This document shows, piece by piece, positions 52,167 to 64,000 of a stretch of 64,000 nucleotides of DNA. Each line of letters begins with the position of its first letter. Position 1 is the stretch's first letter. Under the pieces are notes generated by a model. That model searched no databases and had not been told where the DNA came from. It worked only from the letters and a program-made list of their open reading frames with translations. The stretch spans positions 581,501 through 645,500 of the forward strand of contig PQWQ01000018.1 in NCBI GenBank assembly GCA_002943765.1, written 5' to 3'. The stretch is from Psoroptes ovis (Eukaryota > Arthropoda > Arachnida > Sarcoptiformes > Psoroptidae). The position numbers were made by a program, and so were the translations under genes.

Positions 52167-54308
52167 ATGTTGAATTGTAAAGTGTTTTAACCATTATCAT
52201 CATCATTATTATTTAATGATGGCCAATTTGCAGCCATTTTAATTTAATTAATTTGAAAATAGTTTCGCAGAAGTGTTACATGATTATGTGATTCTCGATA
52301 AATAAACGAATAAACATCGTTTGATTCGTATGTGCCATCGATCAAGAGAATGTGTGTGTATGTGTGTACCACCACCGATCACTTGAATCAATGATTGAAT
52401 TCAAAACATTATTCGATTACAAATTATTCATGATCAAATCACATTTTATTCGGTCACAATTTTTGTGAAATTCGTGACAAATTTATCGAAAAAACAATTT
52501 ATTCACATTCATTCATTCATTTCGTTTCTTGTTAAATTCAAAATTAAATAAATTTTGGACATTATTGTGTATGTTTATCAAACCATTGCAGATTTGGTTT
52601 TGTACAGTTTTTGGACATAAAAACAGCCAGAAAACTGTGCAAATGATACATGTGTTTTTTTGGACAATTCAATGAATTTCAAATCCAAGCACATTTCAAT
52701 GGACATTTTTGTCTTTGAAATAATCAAAAAACAACAACAACAACATTTGATTCATTTCAATTTGATTTATTTTTTCACATTATTCAAACCAAAAGCAACC
52801 AAAGAAAATAAATCATGCATGAATGAATGTGCGCAGCTTTGAAAATTTTGAAAAACGAAATGAAAATATCTTTTTGTGAATATTTATGAATAAATCATAT
52901 ATATAAATTGCCAAGTACCGAAAAATCAAATTTTTGAAGTATCGAATCGATCAGTTAATATTTTTAACGGGGAAGGAGAGTTGAACAGAGAAAGTGAAAA
53001 GAACTTCGAAACCAGGTGCAAACAATCGATAATTTACCATTGTTTTTCTTTGTTTCATTCGTTGTTTTTGAAATAATCTGAATTGAATAATAAATAAATT
53101 GATGAATAAATTGATAATTGTCATATAAAAACACACGATTCGTGATTGTGTGATGATGATGATGATCTTTTTGATTTCATTATTTGCAAGTTATTAATGA
53201 TATAAAGACAGATGCACTCACATACACGCAAACACATGTGTGATTTATTATCATTGATTATATAATCGTTGATCATCATCATCATCATCACCATCGATTG
53301 TACTATCGTTTATTATATCATTATTGATCACAACACCGTTGATCATTATCAATCATCGTCGATTATCATCATCATCATCATCACCATTATCGTTGAATTA
53401 ATCATTAAATTAGTTCGAATCAATTTCGATTCCATCATCATTATCATTAATTGTTCAATTCCATCATTATCATTCGATTCATTCATTTGAAATTGCACAA
53501 ACAACAACAAAAAAAAAAAAAAAATTGTGAAATTTTGCCAAAAATTTTTTTTGATGAATTTTATCATTATTTTGATTTTGTTCCAAATTTTTTTTTTCAC
53601 AAGTTTTCGGTGATTTATGATTTATATCATCCAAACACACACACACACAACCTTATATCACACATATATGCGAGTGTTGAGATGTTTTTCATTATTGCAT
53701 AATTCAATTTTTTTTTTAAATTATTTATTTATTTTTGACATTTTTTTTTCGCTGTTGCTGCTGTTGTTGTTGTAAATTGTCACGAGAATGACATAATAAT
53801 AATGAAACTAATTGTTTAATAAATTGTTGTCATATTGTTTGTTTGTTGACAAATATGAAAAAAATATGAAATTTTTTATTTCTATTTTTTTCAGTTTATT
53901 TTCGAAATTATTTGTGAAATCTATTTGGTGTGTTGTTCCATTGACACAAATTTATTTTTTTTTCGACTTCAAGATTCAACAATTGATTATTCAAAACGAT
54001 AATAATAATAATAATGTTTGATAATGTTTATTAATGTTTGATATATGAATAATGTTTAATAATAATAAATAATCAATGATAATTGTGAAAATTTTCGACA
54101 AAGGTTAAACATCTTTATTTATTTTTCGTGCCAAAAGCTGCCCAAAATCTAATGATAATGATGAAAAACCTTAACACCTTTTTCAAAAATTAATTTATTT
54201 GAAAAAAATATGGTAAAATCGTGTTAAAATAAATAAACCTTTATTTATGTGTAGAATGTTCATGTTAAAATTTATAATTTATTACACCAAGATAACAACG
54301 ATAATAAA

Positions 54309-55106
54309 ATGAATAATTCAAATAGCACAAATGTCAATAATGTTCCTGATTCAATGACTAAATTGAATAATAATGTCAATGAACATTTGAATGAAAATCA
54401 TTTAAATCACAATAATAAAAATAATCATATTGATAATGTGAATAATAATAATAATAAACATCAATCAATCAATATGACAAATAAAACAAATTTAAATTAT
54501 ATTCAAACATTGAATATTGAACAACAACAACACCAAAATCGTCATTTAAATACAAATAATTATTTAAATAAAATTATTTGTAATCGTTTTTGTTTTTTCT
54601 GGTATATTTTTTAATTAAAATTTATTTGATTAATTTGAAGGGTTAATAAACTATCTGATGATTAATTTTGTTACTTTTATTATTTTTAACGATTTTTTGA
54701 TTGATATTTTAATTTTATTTCCATTTATTTGGATACAGGAATCCACCATGGTGGAATCGTCGTACACGCTTAGAACGTTTATTATGTGCATTAACAGCGA
54801 TCACAATGATCATGTGTATAGCGATGTCGATTTCATTAGCAATGGTACGATATCAACGACAACAACAACAAAAACAAGGTAAACATTGTTCGATTATCGA
54901 TATGATTATACACATGTTAATTTGTTCGTTTCTTAAGATCCTCCAGGTATAGCATCAGCATCATCTTATCATTATAATAATCATTTTAATTATCATCATC
55001 AATTTACATCATCACCGACAGCACAACAGCTAGTCAATCATAATAATGAAAAAGCCAAATTATCAGTGATTGATTCATCATCATCATCATTATCGATACC
55101 ATCACC

Positions 55107-55137
<31 letters not shown>

Positions 55138-58100
55138 ACATTTTCAAATAATCGTATTCCAGAAAAACAGGGTAAAAGTTTATTGAAAAATACGAAATTA
55201 TTTTATTCATCATATCAACCGCCATCCGTGAATATTAATTCATCATTGACATCATCAGCAACAACAAATGTATGTTTAACACAAGGATGTGTACGAGCTG
55301 CATCAGAGCTTATCAAGAATATGAATGAAAATATATCACCATGTAATGATTTTTATCAATTCGCTTGCGGTGGTTGGATACAGAATCAAGTTATACCTGA
55401 TGATCGTACAACAGTATCAGTATTTTCATTATTACAAGATGAACTTAACCATAAATTAAGAGGTATGTCTTGTTGATAATCGAATTCATCTGGATCCAAT
55501 TGTTTACTAATCAATTATAATTGGTTTAGTATTGGTCGAATCAAAAGGAACACCTGATGAACCGAAATTTTTCGAATCGATGCGTAATATGTATCGTAGT
55601 TGTATGAATTTGACTGCCATCGAAAAAGCAGGTGATACACCATTACATTTAGCATTGAAACGTTTTGGTGGTTGGCCAGTGGTCAATGTTGTTGGACATG
55701 AATGGGATTCAACAAATTTTGATTGGATCGATACTTTGATTAAATTTCGTGAATTAGGTTTCACTCATGATATATTGATGGATTTATCAGTGACACCTGA
55801 TTTTCGTAATAATACCAGACATATTATTGATCTAGATCAAACATCACTTGGTATGCCTGATCGTAATTATTATAGTAATGGTCTCAATGATTCATCGGTC
55901 GCTGCTTATTATAAATTAATGGTGGATAGTGCAGTATTCCTTGGTGCTAATCGAACAGTGGCCGAAAAAGAAATGTATGATGCATTACAATTTGAAACAA
56001 CATTAGCTGGATATTGTTTGCCACGTGAAGAACGACGTAATATGTCATCGTTGTATAACAAAATGAATATTGATCAAATAAAACAATTAGCACCGAATAT
56101 TAATTGGGAAAAATATTTCAATTCATTACTTGGAATTAAAATAACATCCAAAGATGATATTATCGTTAATGTACCGAAATTTTTAACACAATTAGATGAA
56201 CTATTGTTGAAAACTGATAAAAAGTAAGTGTATAATCAATGATCATCGAACTGATTTAATTAAATAATTTATTTTTAATTAAATTCAACAGGCTATTAGC
56301 CAATTATATGATGTGGCGTGTAGTTCTACAATCATTTACAATGTTAGGTAAAAGATGGCGTGAATTGATACAAGAATTTAATACAGTTGTCACTGGGCAA
56401 GCAAGAGAAGAACCAAGATGGGAACAATGTCTATCATCATTAACCAATTCATTAGGCATATCATTATCATCATTATATGTCCGGCATCATTTTAAAGGAA
56501 ATTCAAAAGAACGTGCTTTGGAAATGGTTGGATATATTCATAAAGAATTTATGAAAATATTAGATCAAGTTGAATGGATGGATAATCAAACCAGGCAACG
56601 TGCAAAAGATAAAGCATTAGCAATACGGCCATATATTGGCTATCCAAATGAGCTGCTAAATAATACTGAAATTGAATTATTTTATAAAGGTGTATGTATA
56701 TCGATGTTTATTGATTGAGTATTTCTTTGAATTTAATGAATTGTTTTCTAATGATTTCAGCTAAAATTTGTCAAAGATGATTATTTCAGCAATGTCCAAA
56801 CATTGCGTAAATGGTCAACTGATTTAGCATTTGGATTTTTACATAAATTAAACAAAAAAGGAGAGTAAGTTTCATTGTTACATTTCAATGATGATATATA
56901 CCTGATTGAATTAATCATTGTTCATTTCAAATGTAGCTGGCGTAAACATGGAAAATCGGCAGGTAAATATTAATATCAAAATTATTTCATTGAAATTGTA
57001 TTCAAATTTAATTTTCATAAAATTCCAATCACAACAGTCGTGAATGCATATTACAATATAATTGAAAATAGTATTGAATTCCCGGCCGGCATATTACAAG
57101 GTGCATTTTTTTCCAGCGATAGACCTAAGTAAGTGTTGTTTGGTTTAATCAATTTAAAATGTTTCAAAATACGCAAATCTTTATTAATATGTCGATTTAT
57201 ACCTTGATCATCTTATTATCTCTCCAGTTATCTCAATTTCGGTGCTATCGGTTTCGTTATTGGCCACGAAATAACACATGGTTTCGATGATAAAGGTTGT
57301 TAATTCAATATTTCTGAAATATAATGACATTCTTATTAAATTCATTTCTCTCCATTTCTCTCTTAAAATGGCCAAAAACAGGACGACAATTTGATAAAGA
57401 TGGCAACAATGTTAATTGGTGGGAACCGGAAACTGATAAAAGTTTCAAAGAACGTACAAAATGTATTATTGAACAATATGGTAATTATACTGTACCGGAA
57501 AATGGCTTAAAGGTAATATTTTAGCCGTAGACATATCATTATTATCATTGCACGCATACACATTATACTTCGTTATAAACGAATAATGATCAAAATGAAA
57601 AATTTCACCTTGAAAATTTTCTTGAATTATTCGTGTTATTACCTATTATCATTACCTGCTAATGATAACGTGTGATATTTTTCATTTTAAATATTTCTAA
57701 TTATGTATTTTTCATATGTCGTCGTTATATTTTTCAATCATTTCATCGATTTATATATTTTTTTTTTCCTGTCAAAAAAATATTCATTTTATTTTTTCAT
57801 TATTTTGTTCTCCCACAATTAACAATTATCATGAAACGTGTTGCACAGGTAAACGGTGTAAATACACAAGGTGAAAATATTGCCGATAATGGTGGCATAA
57901 AAGAAGCATTTAGAGTATGTATTCGAATCAATTTCTCGTAGTGATATTTCCTTATTTGATCTGTAAATTATCATGTGATCATCGTTTATTTGATTTCATT
58001 TTATCACTTTTCTCTCAAAGGCATATCAAGAATATGTAAAAGATCATGGTGAAGAACCATCATTACCTGGATTAAAATATTCACCGCGACAGCTGTTTTG

Positions 58101-58293
58101 GATATCGGCCGCCAATATTTGGTGTGGAAAATATCGGCCAGAAGTTCTTAAATTACGTTTACAAGCTGGATCACATTCACCGGCACAATTCCGAGTGATT
58201 GGTACTGTTTCGAATCTAGAAGAATTTGGTGAAACATTTAATTGTCCAGTTGGTTCACCGATGCGTCCAATCAAGAAATGTTCAGTTTGGTAA
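54309..58293 (+). CDS. Neprilysin/endothelin-converting-enzyme-type M13 zinc peptidase (936 aa)
   Basis: Exons: 54309-54601, 54739-54878, 54938-55462, 55530-56223, 56292-56691, 56761-56864, 56937-56962, 57038-57128, 57228-57295, 57382-57512, 57849-57914 and 58021-58293; all joins are GT..AG and in phase. An in-frame TAG at 54252 supports the ATG. M13 enzymes are type II ectopeptidases that cut small peptides outside the cell. Here an Asn-rich cytosolic tail (1-98) precedes NPPWWNRRTRLER, a membrane helix (112-134) and a Ser-rich stalk to about 250. The catalytic domain starts at VCLTQGC, with ACGGW (287-291). Active-site features are NAYYN (730-734), zinc motif HEITH (771-775), and third ligand E833 with D837 in ENIADNGG. 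The C-terminal CSVW is the family end signature. All key residues are present, so the enzyme should be active. The anchor resembles ECE-type members; neprilysin versus ECE cannot be decided here. A 26-nt microexon lies at 56937. Confidence 0.95.
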
Positions 58294-58875
58294 ACGTGGA
58301 AAATTCAAAAAACAAAAATAATTTGCATTTGCATCATCAATATAACCATTATCAATAGTAGATGCATCCAAACATTCATCAATTCATTCATTCATTTTAA
58401 ACCCATTCATTTTAGATTCATTCATTCATTAACATTGCTCTCTCTCATATGTTTTTAGTTTATTGACAAATACATTTTCTCCTCCCTCACCCCCATAAAA
58501 ATCAATAATTCAAATCTAATTTAACTTATATCAGGCATATATTTCAATTATATTTAACCCTTTCGTTTTATATTTTTTCAATAATTTATGGTCAGTATTT
58601 TTTTTCAGCTTAGTTTTTTCATTATAAGTATAATTATCATTAATACTATTATAATTAATCATCATTAATTATCATTAATAATTAATTAATCAATAATTAC
58701 ACATTTATAATTACAAACATTTATATATTTAATAATTACATATAATTTATAAATATATTAATTATATCGAATATAATAATTTAATTTGGGAAATAATAAT
58801 AATAATAATATTGATTTTTACTTGACATAAACTCATTTAGTAGTTTCATTCGGTTGTTGTCGATATTGTTGACCA

Positions 58876-59094
58876 CCTTGACCTTATAGCATTTGTATTT
58901 AAACTCATTACCCTTTTTTTTGAAAGCCTTGAATTCATGGCCTTGATCAAATGAAAGGGTTAATCAAAGGGTTGAACGTGTGTGTGTGGTTGTTTGTGCA
59001 AACACCCAACCTTGAGCCAAAATAGACCTTGAGCCACGCGTTTTTTCATGTTTTTTATCATGTCAATGTCAATATTTTCTAAATTGAACCTTGA
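58876..59094 (+). promoter_or_regulatory. Cluster of six CCTTGA hexamers
   Basis: CCTTGA occurs at 58876, 58927, 58941, 59010, 59027 and 59089, all on the plus strand. Related CCTTGG, GACCTTCA and CCTTAT follow or intervene. TCAAGG is the core of monomeric nuclear-receptor sites (FTZ-F1/ERR type, TCAAGGTCA). Full nine-base matches are not perfect, so this is a candidate cluster only. Confidence 0.3.
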
Positions 59095-60208
59095 CATTTG
59101 GACCTTGGAAAATTTGAAAATCTATTTTTAAAAGCAAATATCAATGACCGATAATTGATCTAATGTTTGTTGATTATTTTTCATTGGAAAAAATTGCTGA
59201 ATTTTCTTCAATGTTTCTTTCCGAACTAAAAAAAGCAAAATTGACCTTCAAACAACCTTAGATGGCCTAGTTTACCATCGAGTTTGGCCTCGATAGTTTT
59301 TTTTCTATTCAAAATTGATAAAAATAGTTCAAAGGCCATGACATATGAACAACATGTTTGAAAATGAATTAAACATAGTTATATATTGGTGGCTGTTACT
59401 GTTTTCGGATGAATTGAATACACTTCACATTGACATCATGTGGCCATCATTTGTTCACAAAACCAACTCATGTGCATATGATTGTTGGCTTTTGTTTTTG
59501 TTAAAAAATTTGAAATGAATTAATGAAAGTTCAATGATCAATATTTTTCAATGTCAATGTCAATAAAATGAAGTATTCACTTTATCAAAATCTTCCTATT
59601 GTTAAAAGCATATGATTATTATTCAATGATCAAAGGGTCAATGTCAAGGAAAAAGCAAAATGATTCGAAATGTTTGACCAAATTAATTCACATAAAAATT
59701 GAATCAATGAAAAACCAATGAAATCAAATCGAAATATTAAAGGAAATTTTTTGTTTTTTCTCATTCATTTTTGCTTGCTTTACATAAAATTTTTCCATCA
59801 AATCACTCCACAATTTTGATTACAAAATAATCGAATGATGATTATCATTTAATCAATCAATCAACCGATCAAATATGGTACCACTCGATATCACTAGTAA
59901 TGGTGAGATTTGGCGATGTTAAAGCCAAATGATTGATATCAAAATTCACAAATAAACAAATTCGAAGGGACATATGAGATCAAAGACCATGTTTTTCGAT
60001 TCATGTTTAATTTTGATTAACTCATACATTTTTTAATCTACATTTTCACGCTTGTATCATGTAAATTATATAATTAAATCTATCGACAATCGTTAGTTTT
60101 TGTTTTAGCGATTGGAAACTTAGCCTCTTCAAAATCGAATACACCCCAAAATCATACGATTTAATGTTTTGTTGCTGATAAATATTATTTGTTACTATTT
60201 TTGGCAGC

Positions 60209-60227
60209 AAAAAAAAAAAAAAAAAAA
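60209..60227. repeat. Poly-A tract
   Basis: About 18 consecutive A. Confidence 0.85.
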
Positions 60228-60770
60228 GAAATAATTATCAATTAGAAAAGGATTGATTAATTGATACTTTGATCGATTGGGTTGAAATGTTCACTATTTC
60301 ATTGATCGATTGATTGATATGCGAAATCAAATTGCGAATTGAACAAAATATGATGATCAAAAATGATCAAATATTTTGTAAAATTGATTTAAATTCAAAT
60401 TTTTAATTAATTTAAGTCATCCAATCATTGATTGTAGCTTCATATTCATATTGGAATATTCATGCCGATTCCCCATTAAATAATTGAATTAATTACAATC
60501 AACGATGATGATGATGATGGCGGTAACCATGATGATAATCGTATAAAATTATCATGATTCAATTATATATTTCGCCAATTAATATATCGTAAGTCTATAG
60601 TAGTAGCATATATCACGTATCAAATAAGTATATATGATCATAATGATGTGGATGTTGATGATGATGTTGAATATTTGATATGTTTTACTTTAAGTAATAC
60701 AATTGCATTTGCCATTTTTCTATCATTCACCATTCAAATGATTTGGCCATAGCATTGAAGTATAAGTTAT

Positions 60771-60858
60771 GGGTGTCCAAAAAGTTTTTGACGTCTGAAA
60801 TTAATTAAAATCAATGCAATTGCTAATTGAATAATCCGCATGAACTTTTCGAACAATC
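60771..60858. repeat. Short inverted-repeat element, copy 8 (mariner-MITE-like, decayed)
   Basis: The left end is GGGTGTCCAAAAAGTTTTTG and the right end reverse-complements to GATTGTTCGAAAAGTTCATG. The arms still align, but with several mismatches. Confidence 0.6.
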
Positions 60859-61500
60859 GGGAAAATCAATCAAAACAATCATTGAATTATCATTGAAAAG
60901 TATTGAAATATTTTTCGGTTACCATTTTTATTTTTTTTCTGCTATATACATGTGTATGTATGGGGTGTTTGTCTGTAGATACAATATATAAATAACGATA
61001 ATAAATTACGACAATTATAAATAAATGTGTTGTAGCATTCATAATGCAATGATTATGTATTTGTCATTGTGATTTTTTCATTCATTTTCATTCATTCATT
61101 TTCTGCCATTAATTTGATTTGTTGGCTGTTGTTGTTTGTTGGATATTTCAACATTTATATTTGTAATAAAAAAAAATGATTGAAATGTTTGAAATGGAAT
61201 AAGATATAAATTTCTGTTATTTCATTCATTTGTCTGCATCAAAAATTTAATTGTATTTGTTTCATTTCAAAAACGATAAAAATCGTTTGATTGATCTGTG
61301 AAATTTTAAATTGATTTAATTTATTTTTCAATATTTTTGCTCGCGTGTGTTCGGTATGTATCGATGATGATAATTGTAATGATTATTCAATTAAATTAAA
61401 TATAATCGATTCTTATTTTAATTATTTATTTTAATTTTAGATTTATTTTTCTGATATTTTTGAAAATTATTAACATCATAATTAATAATCAACATCAATC

Positions 61501-62544
61501 ATGTTACCATTAATCAATGATAATGATGATGAAACAACATCCAATCAAAATAATGGAAAAGCAATTTTTCAACAACAGCATCAACAACAACAACAACAGC
61601 AACAACATTCATCATCAAATTTGAATTCGAATAAAAATTTAGCAAAATTATTACAAATAAAAATGTCACAATCAACAATGATGGCCGATAGAGTGGATGC
61701 AATCGCTACTGCATCGGCTATGATGGCTGCACATACGAATAATGGTAAAATGTTTTTGATGAATAATAATAAACATTTTGAACATTCAAATACGAAACAG
61801 GAGCAATTTTGTTATAATAATCATATTATTGAAAATTTTATTGAATCCGTACAAGAAATGAATAATGTTGTGTTGATACCATCAAAATTAATGGATCTGG
61901 AACCATTCGATTCGAACAATAATGGCAATCAACCAATTATTAATGATAATTTATATTCATATTATCAAATGATTAATATAATTAAAAATGATTTATTCGA
62001 TTCATCAATGCAACAAAATAATCAACATTATTATCAATTATCATTGAATCGAAATACGAATGGTTCATTAAATGATTTGAATAATGTATTCAATGTACCG
62101 AAACGTAAATTATCACGTACTTCATATCAACGTATTAATAGTGTTAATAATTTTAACACATTGACCAATAATAATAATAATAACAATACATTATTATCAT
62201 CATCAAAATCTCATAGTGTTTCCACATCGAATTTAACTTCAATGTATTTTAATGGTAATAATAATACAAATGGTACAACAACATCGACATCATCATCAAC
62301 ATCATCATCAACAACATCTTCTGAGTCTGGTGTCGATATTGAAAATAAAAATAGCACAACAACATTATTATCGACAATGAATGGTGATGGTGATGGTCAT
62401 GGTAAATGTTCAAATTATGCAACACAATTAGCTATCGAATTTATTAATCATTTAAATTCATTATATACAATATTAGAACATTTTACACAAGCAGCTAATT
62501 TAATTGTTGAACGTTATACAAATGAATTTGAACAATCTGTTTAA
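61501..62544 (+). CDS. MID1IP1: MID1IP1/Spot14 (THRSP)-family protein, 347 aa
   Basis: A single-exon frame. Three separated blocks match the Spot14/MID1IP1 family in order: residues about 112-134 (FIESVQEMNNVVLIPSKLMD; human [20 protein letters not shown]), 151-166 (LYSYYQMINIIKNDL; human MYSHYVLLKSIRNDI), and 309-344 (FINHLNSLYTILEHFTQAAN and ERYTNEF; human [20 protein letters not shown] and NRYKQEI). Vertebrate members bind acetyl-CoA carboxylase and promote its polymerisation, raising fatty-acid synthesis; MID1IP1 also binds the microtubule protein MID1. This protein is nearly twice the human length (about 183 aa) because of a poly-Q N-terminal extension and an Asn/Ser/Thr-rich insert at about 167-305 between blocks two and three. 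A 5' UTR intron probably ends near 61440. AATAAA at 62883 is a possible 3' signal. Confidence 0.85.
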   Translation: MLPLINDNDDETTSNQNNGKAIFQQQHQQQQQQQQHSSSNLNSNKNLAKLLQIKMSQSTMMADRVDAIATASAMMAAHTNNGKMFLMNNNKHFEHSNTKQEQFCYNNHIIENFIESVQEMNNVVLIPSKLMDLEPFDSNNNGNQPIINDNLYSYYQMINIIKNDLFDSSMQQNNQHYYQLSLNRNTNGSLNDLNNVFNVPKRKLSRTSYQRINSVNNFNTLTNNNNNNNTLLSSSKSHSVSTSNLTSMYFNGNNNTNGTTTSTSSSTSSSTTSSESGVDIENKNSTTTLLSTMNGDGDGHGKCSNYATQLAIEFINHLNSLYTILEHFTQAANLIVERYTNEFEQSV

Positions 62545-64000
62545 GAATCGGATATTTGAACATTTAAAACAATTATATATCGATTGTTATAATTATTTAA
62601 TGAATTTATTATTTATTCAATCAAACATAATGATTGTTGTTGTTATTGTTATTATTTTGATTATTCCAAAATTATAAACAATTAATATCTCATTATAAAT
62701 ATGTATGCTCTAAGCATATTTATATTTAACAAAAAAAATATAAATTTCCGGTTATTAACAAATGATCATTATTCAACTATAATTTCAATTTATATTTTTC
62801 AAATTTTTATTTCAAATTATTAGTAATTTTTAATTTTAATTAAGAAATTAATTAAAAATTTTTAATTATTTTTAAATTTTCAAATAAAAATTTTTTAAAA
62901 TTGAAAGTTTCCAATTCAGCTCGCTAGATGGCAGCTAAAGTGTCTATTTTTCATTTTTCGATTCGGTTCGAATTCGAATCGAATTAATATGTTCGAGTTT
63001 TCCGTATGATTGTCAATAAAACATTGTTTGAATTGATTGATTACTTGATTGGTTAATTAATTTAATCAACTAAATTAATTAACTAATAGATAACTGTTAC
63101 TGTGTCTAATTTATATCATCAATTCATTGCATTATCAGCGGATCTGAGTGTTTGATGATGAGTATTCATCAATTTAAAGAAATCTTGACTGTCAAAATCT
63201 TTATTAAATGAAAAATTTTTCCGCAATAAAACAAATTTATTGTTTATCAATCTCTTTTTTTTGAAAAAAAAAATGTAAGAAGCTTATGATTTTGATATAT
63301 TTTTTTCAATTATATTTCTCAAATATTAAGCAGACAATAATTGAAAAATGTGAAAATTTTAACGCATTTTTATCAACCATCCGACAGCAATGTCGATAAT
63401 TATAGCAATTAAAATTGGGTGAATATCATATAATTCCAATCAAATTTTATATTGAATCAAAATTTAATTATTTCAAGATAATGTAACGAATAGAAAAAAC
63501 TATACGAAAAAAGCGAAATTTCAAGTGAAAATTAATGACAAAATTGATTCTTCGAAAATTGATTATATTCTTTTTTTTTGATTCAATTAAAAGAACGAAT
63601 GACGTTGATGCTGATGACCAGCGAATTCAAATTTTTTTTTGTGCCAAAATAATGAAAAAAGAACTAAGCAAGTGCAATGAGAAGAAACGAAATTTCAATA
63701 CAAATTAATTGATAATGGTTTTACGTTATTGCATTCTATTCTATTATTGTGAAAATATAATTCATTCATGTCTACGCTAAAAATACTTGCAAAAAAATTA
63801 ATTGGTTATTTATGAAGATGATGATGATGATCATATATTTTCCAATATATATGGTCACTTTCCACCTTCATCTGTTTTAAGTGAATGGAAAAAAAACAGT
63901 AAATTAGTTGCTTTTAAGATGAAGCAAAATATTTTCATCTTCAAATCGATCAACTGAATTCTTATGTGTTCTCAATGTATTTTCGACCATATGATAATAA
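62545..64000. other. Non-coding right flank
   Basis: It contains the 3' UTR of the MID1IP1-like gene, a candidate AATAAA at 62883-62888 and a CTCF-like site at 62923-62937. The remainder shows no exon or repeat I can support. Confidence 0.55.
62923..62937 (+). promoter_or_regulatory. CTCF-like site
   Basis: TCGCTAGATGGCAGC matches the core YAGRKGGCRS exactly and 12 of 14 positions of the CTCF consensus CCASYAGRKGGCRS. Insulator function is inference. Confidence 0.35.

Larger units (their letters stand above)
48746..54308. other. Long first intron of the M13 gene
   Basis: About 5.6 kb lies between the two candidate first exons. It contains one possible nested minus-strand ORF (50843-51124), inverted-repeat copy 7 (51918-52004), a GC-richer island with its own inverted repeat (52060-52166), a small tandem duplication near 49612-49667 and GAT/ATC runs at 53265-53400. 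No exon with recognisable M13 sequence was seen. Confidence 0.5.
58294..61500. other. Intergenic stretch between the M13 gene and the MID1IP1-like gene
   Basis: No coding exon is supportable. It holds the M13 3' UTR, a very AT-rich ATT/TAAT patch (58620-58815), a cluster of six CCTTGA hexamers on one strand (58876-59094), inverted-repeat copy 8 (60771-60858) and a poly-A tract near 60210. A pyrimidine-poor but acceptor-like TTTTAG at about 61440, just before the next ATG, suggests a 5' UTR intron for the MID1IP1-like gene. Confidence 0.55.

Noticed and set aside
57672..57941. Plus-strand 89-codon frame starting in the M13 intron
   Set aside because: Its first part is intron sequence; only 57849-57914 is a real exon, defined by the CACAG acceptor and the ENIADNGG motif.
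1..64000. CRISPR arrays, operons, ribosome binding sites
   Set aside because: The window is eukaryotic nuclear DNA with introns; no regularly spaced direct repeats were seen.

Overview
The window is AT-rich nuclear DNA from a eukaryote. Genes have introns, most only 51-75 nt with GT..AG ends. Proteins carry long Asn, Gln, Ser, His and Ala homopolymers, and (GAT/ATC)n-type triplets run through coding and non-coding DNA. The animal gene families present (EMC1, an M13 neprilysin/ECE peptidase with a TRLER membrane anchor, a MID1IP1/Spot14 protein, an RNF220-like protein) point to a metazoan. Compact introns and composition fit an arthropod, most likely an astigmatid (dust or scab) mite. The species is inference; no marker gene settles it.

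Layout. (1) 1-5.9 kb holds no gene I can support. (2) 11.25-5.9 kb, minus strand: five phase-consistent exons of an RNF220-like protein; the C-terminal RING is not in the window. (3) 11.25-32.9 kb is a gene desert of about 21.7 kb with CA microsatellites and short inverted-repeat elements. (4) 32.9-43.5 kb is a dense cluster: a small 88-aa ORF (-) divergent from EMC1 (+), two tandem two-helix membrane proteins sharing a double PY motif (+), a two-exon coiled-coil protein (-), a two-exon type I membrane protein (-), and a two-exon basic protein (+) divergent from it. (5) 48.2-58.3 kb: an M13 zinc metallopeptidase with at least 12 coding exons and two apparently alternative first exons, one 6 kb upstream. 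A small minus-strand ORF sits in the long first intron. (6) 61.5-62.5 kb: a single-exon MID1IP1/Spot14-family gene.

No single pathway links the genes. EMC1 (ER insertase complex), the M13 ectoenzyme and the other membrane proteins relate to the secretory pathway; the Spot14-like protein is a lipogenesis regulator; the RNF220-like protein is a likely nuclear ubiquitin-ligase relative.

The most notable unexplained structures are: a dispersed family of eight 68-88 bp inverted-repeat elements with mariner-like ends; a perfect 35-bp palindrome carrying POU octamers in an intron of the RNF220-like gene; two tandem PY-motif membrane proteins with a shared 14-residue tail; alternative promoters of the M13 gene; two CTCF-like sites; and a cluster of same-strand CCTTGA hexamers downstream of the M13 gene. 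All exon joins are read from sequence and phase only; no transcript or database search was available.
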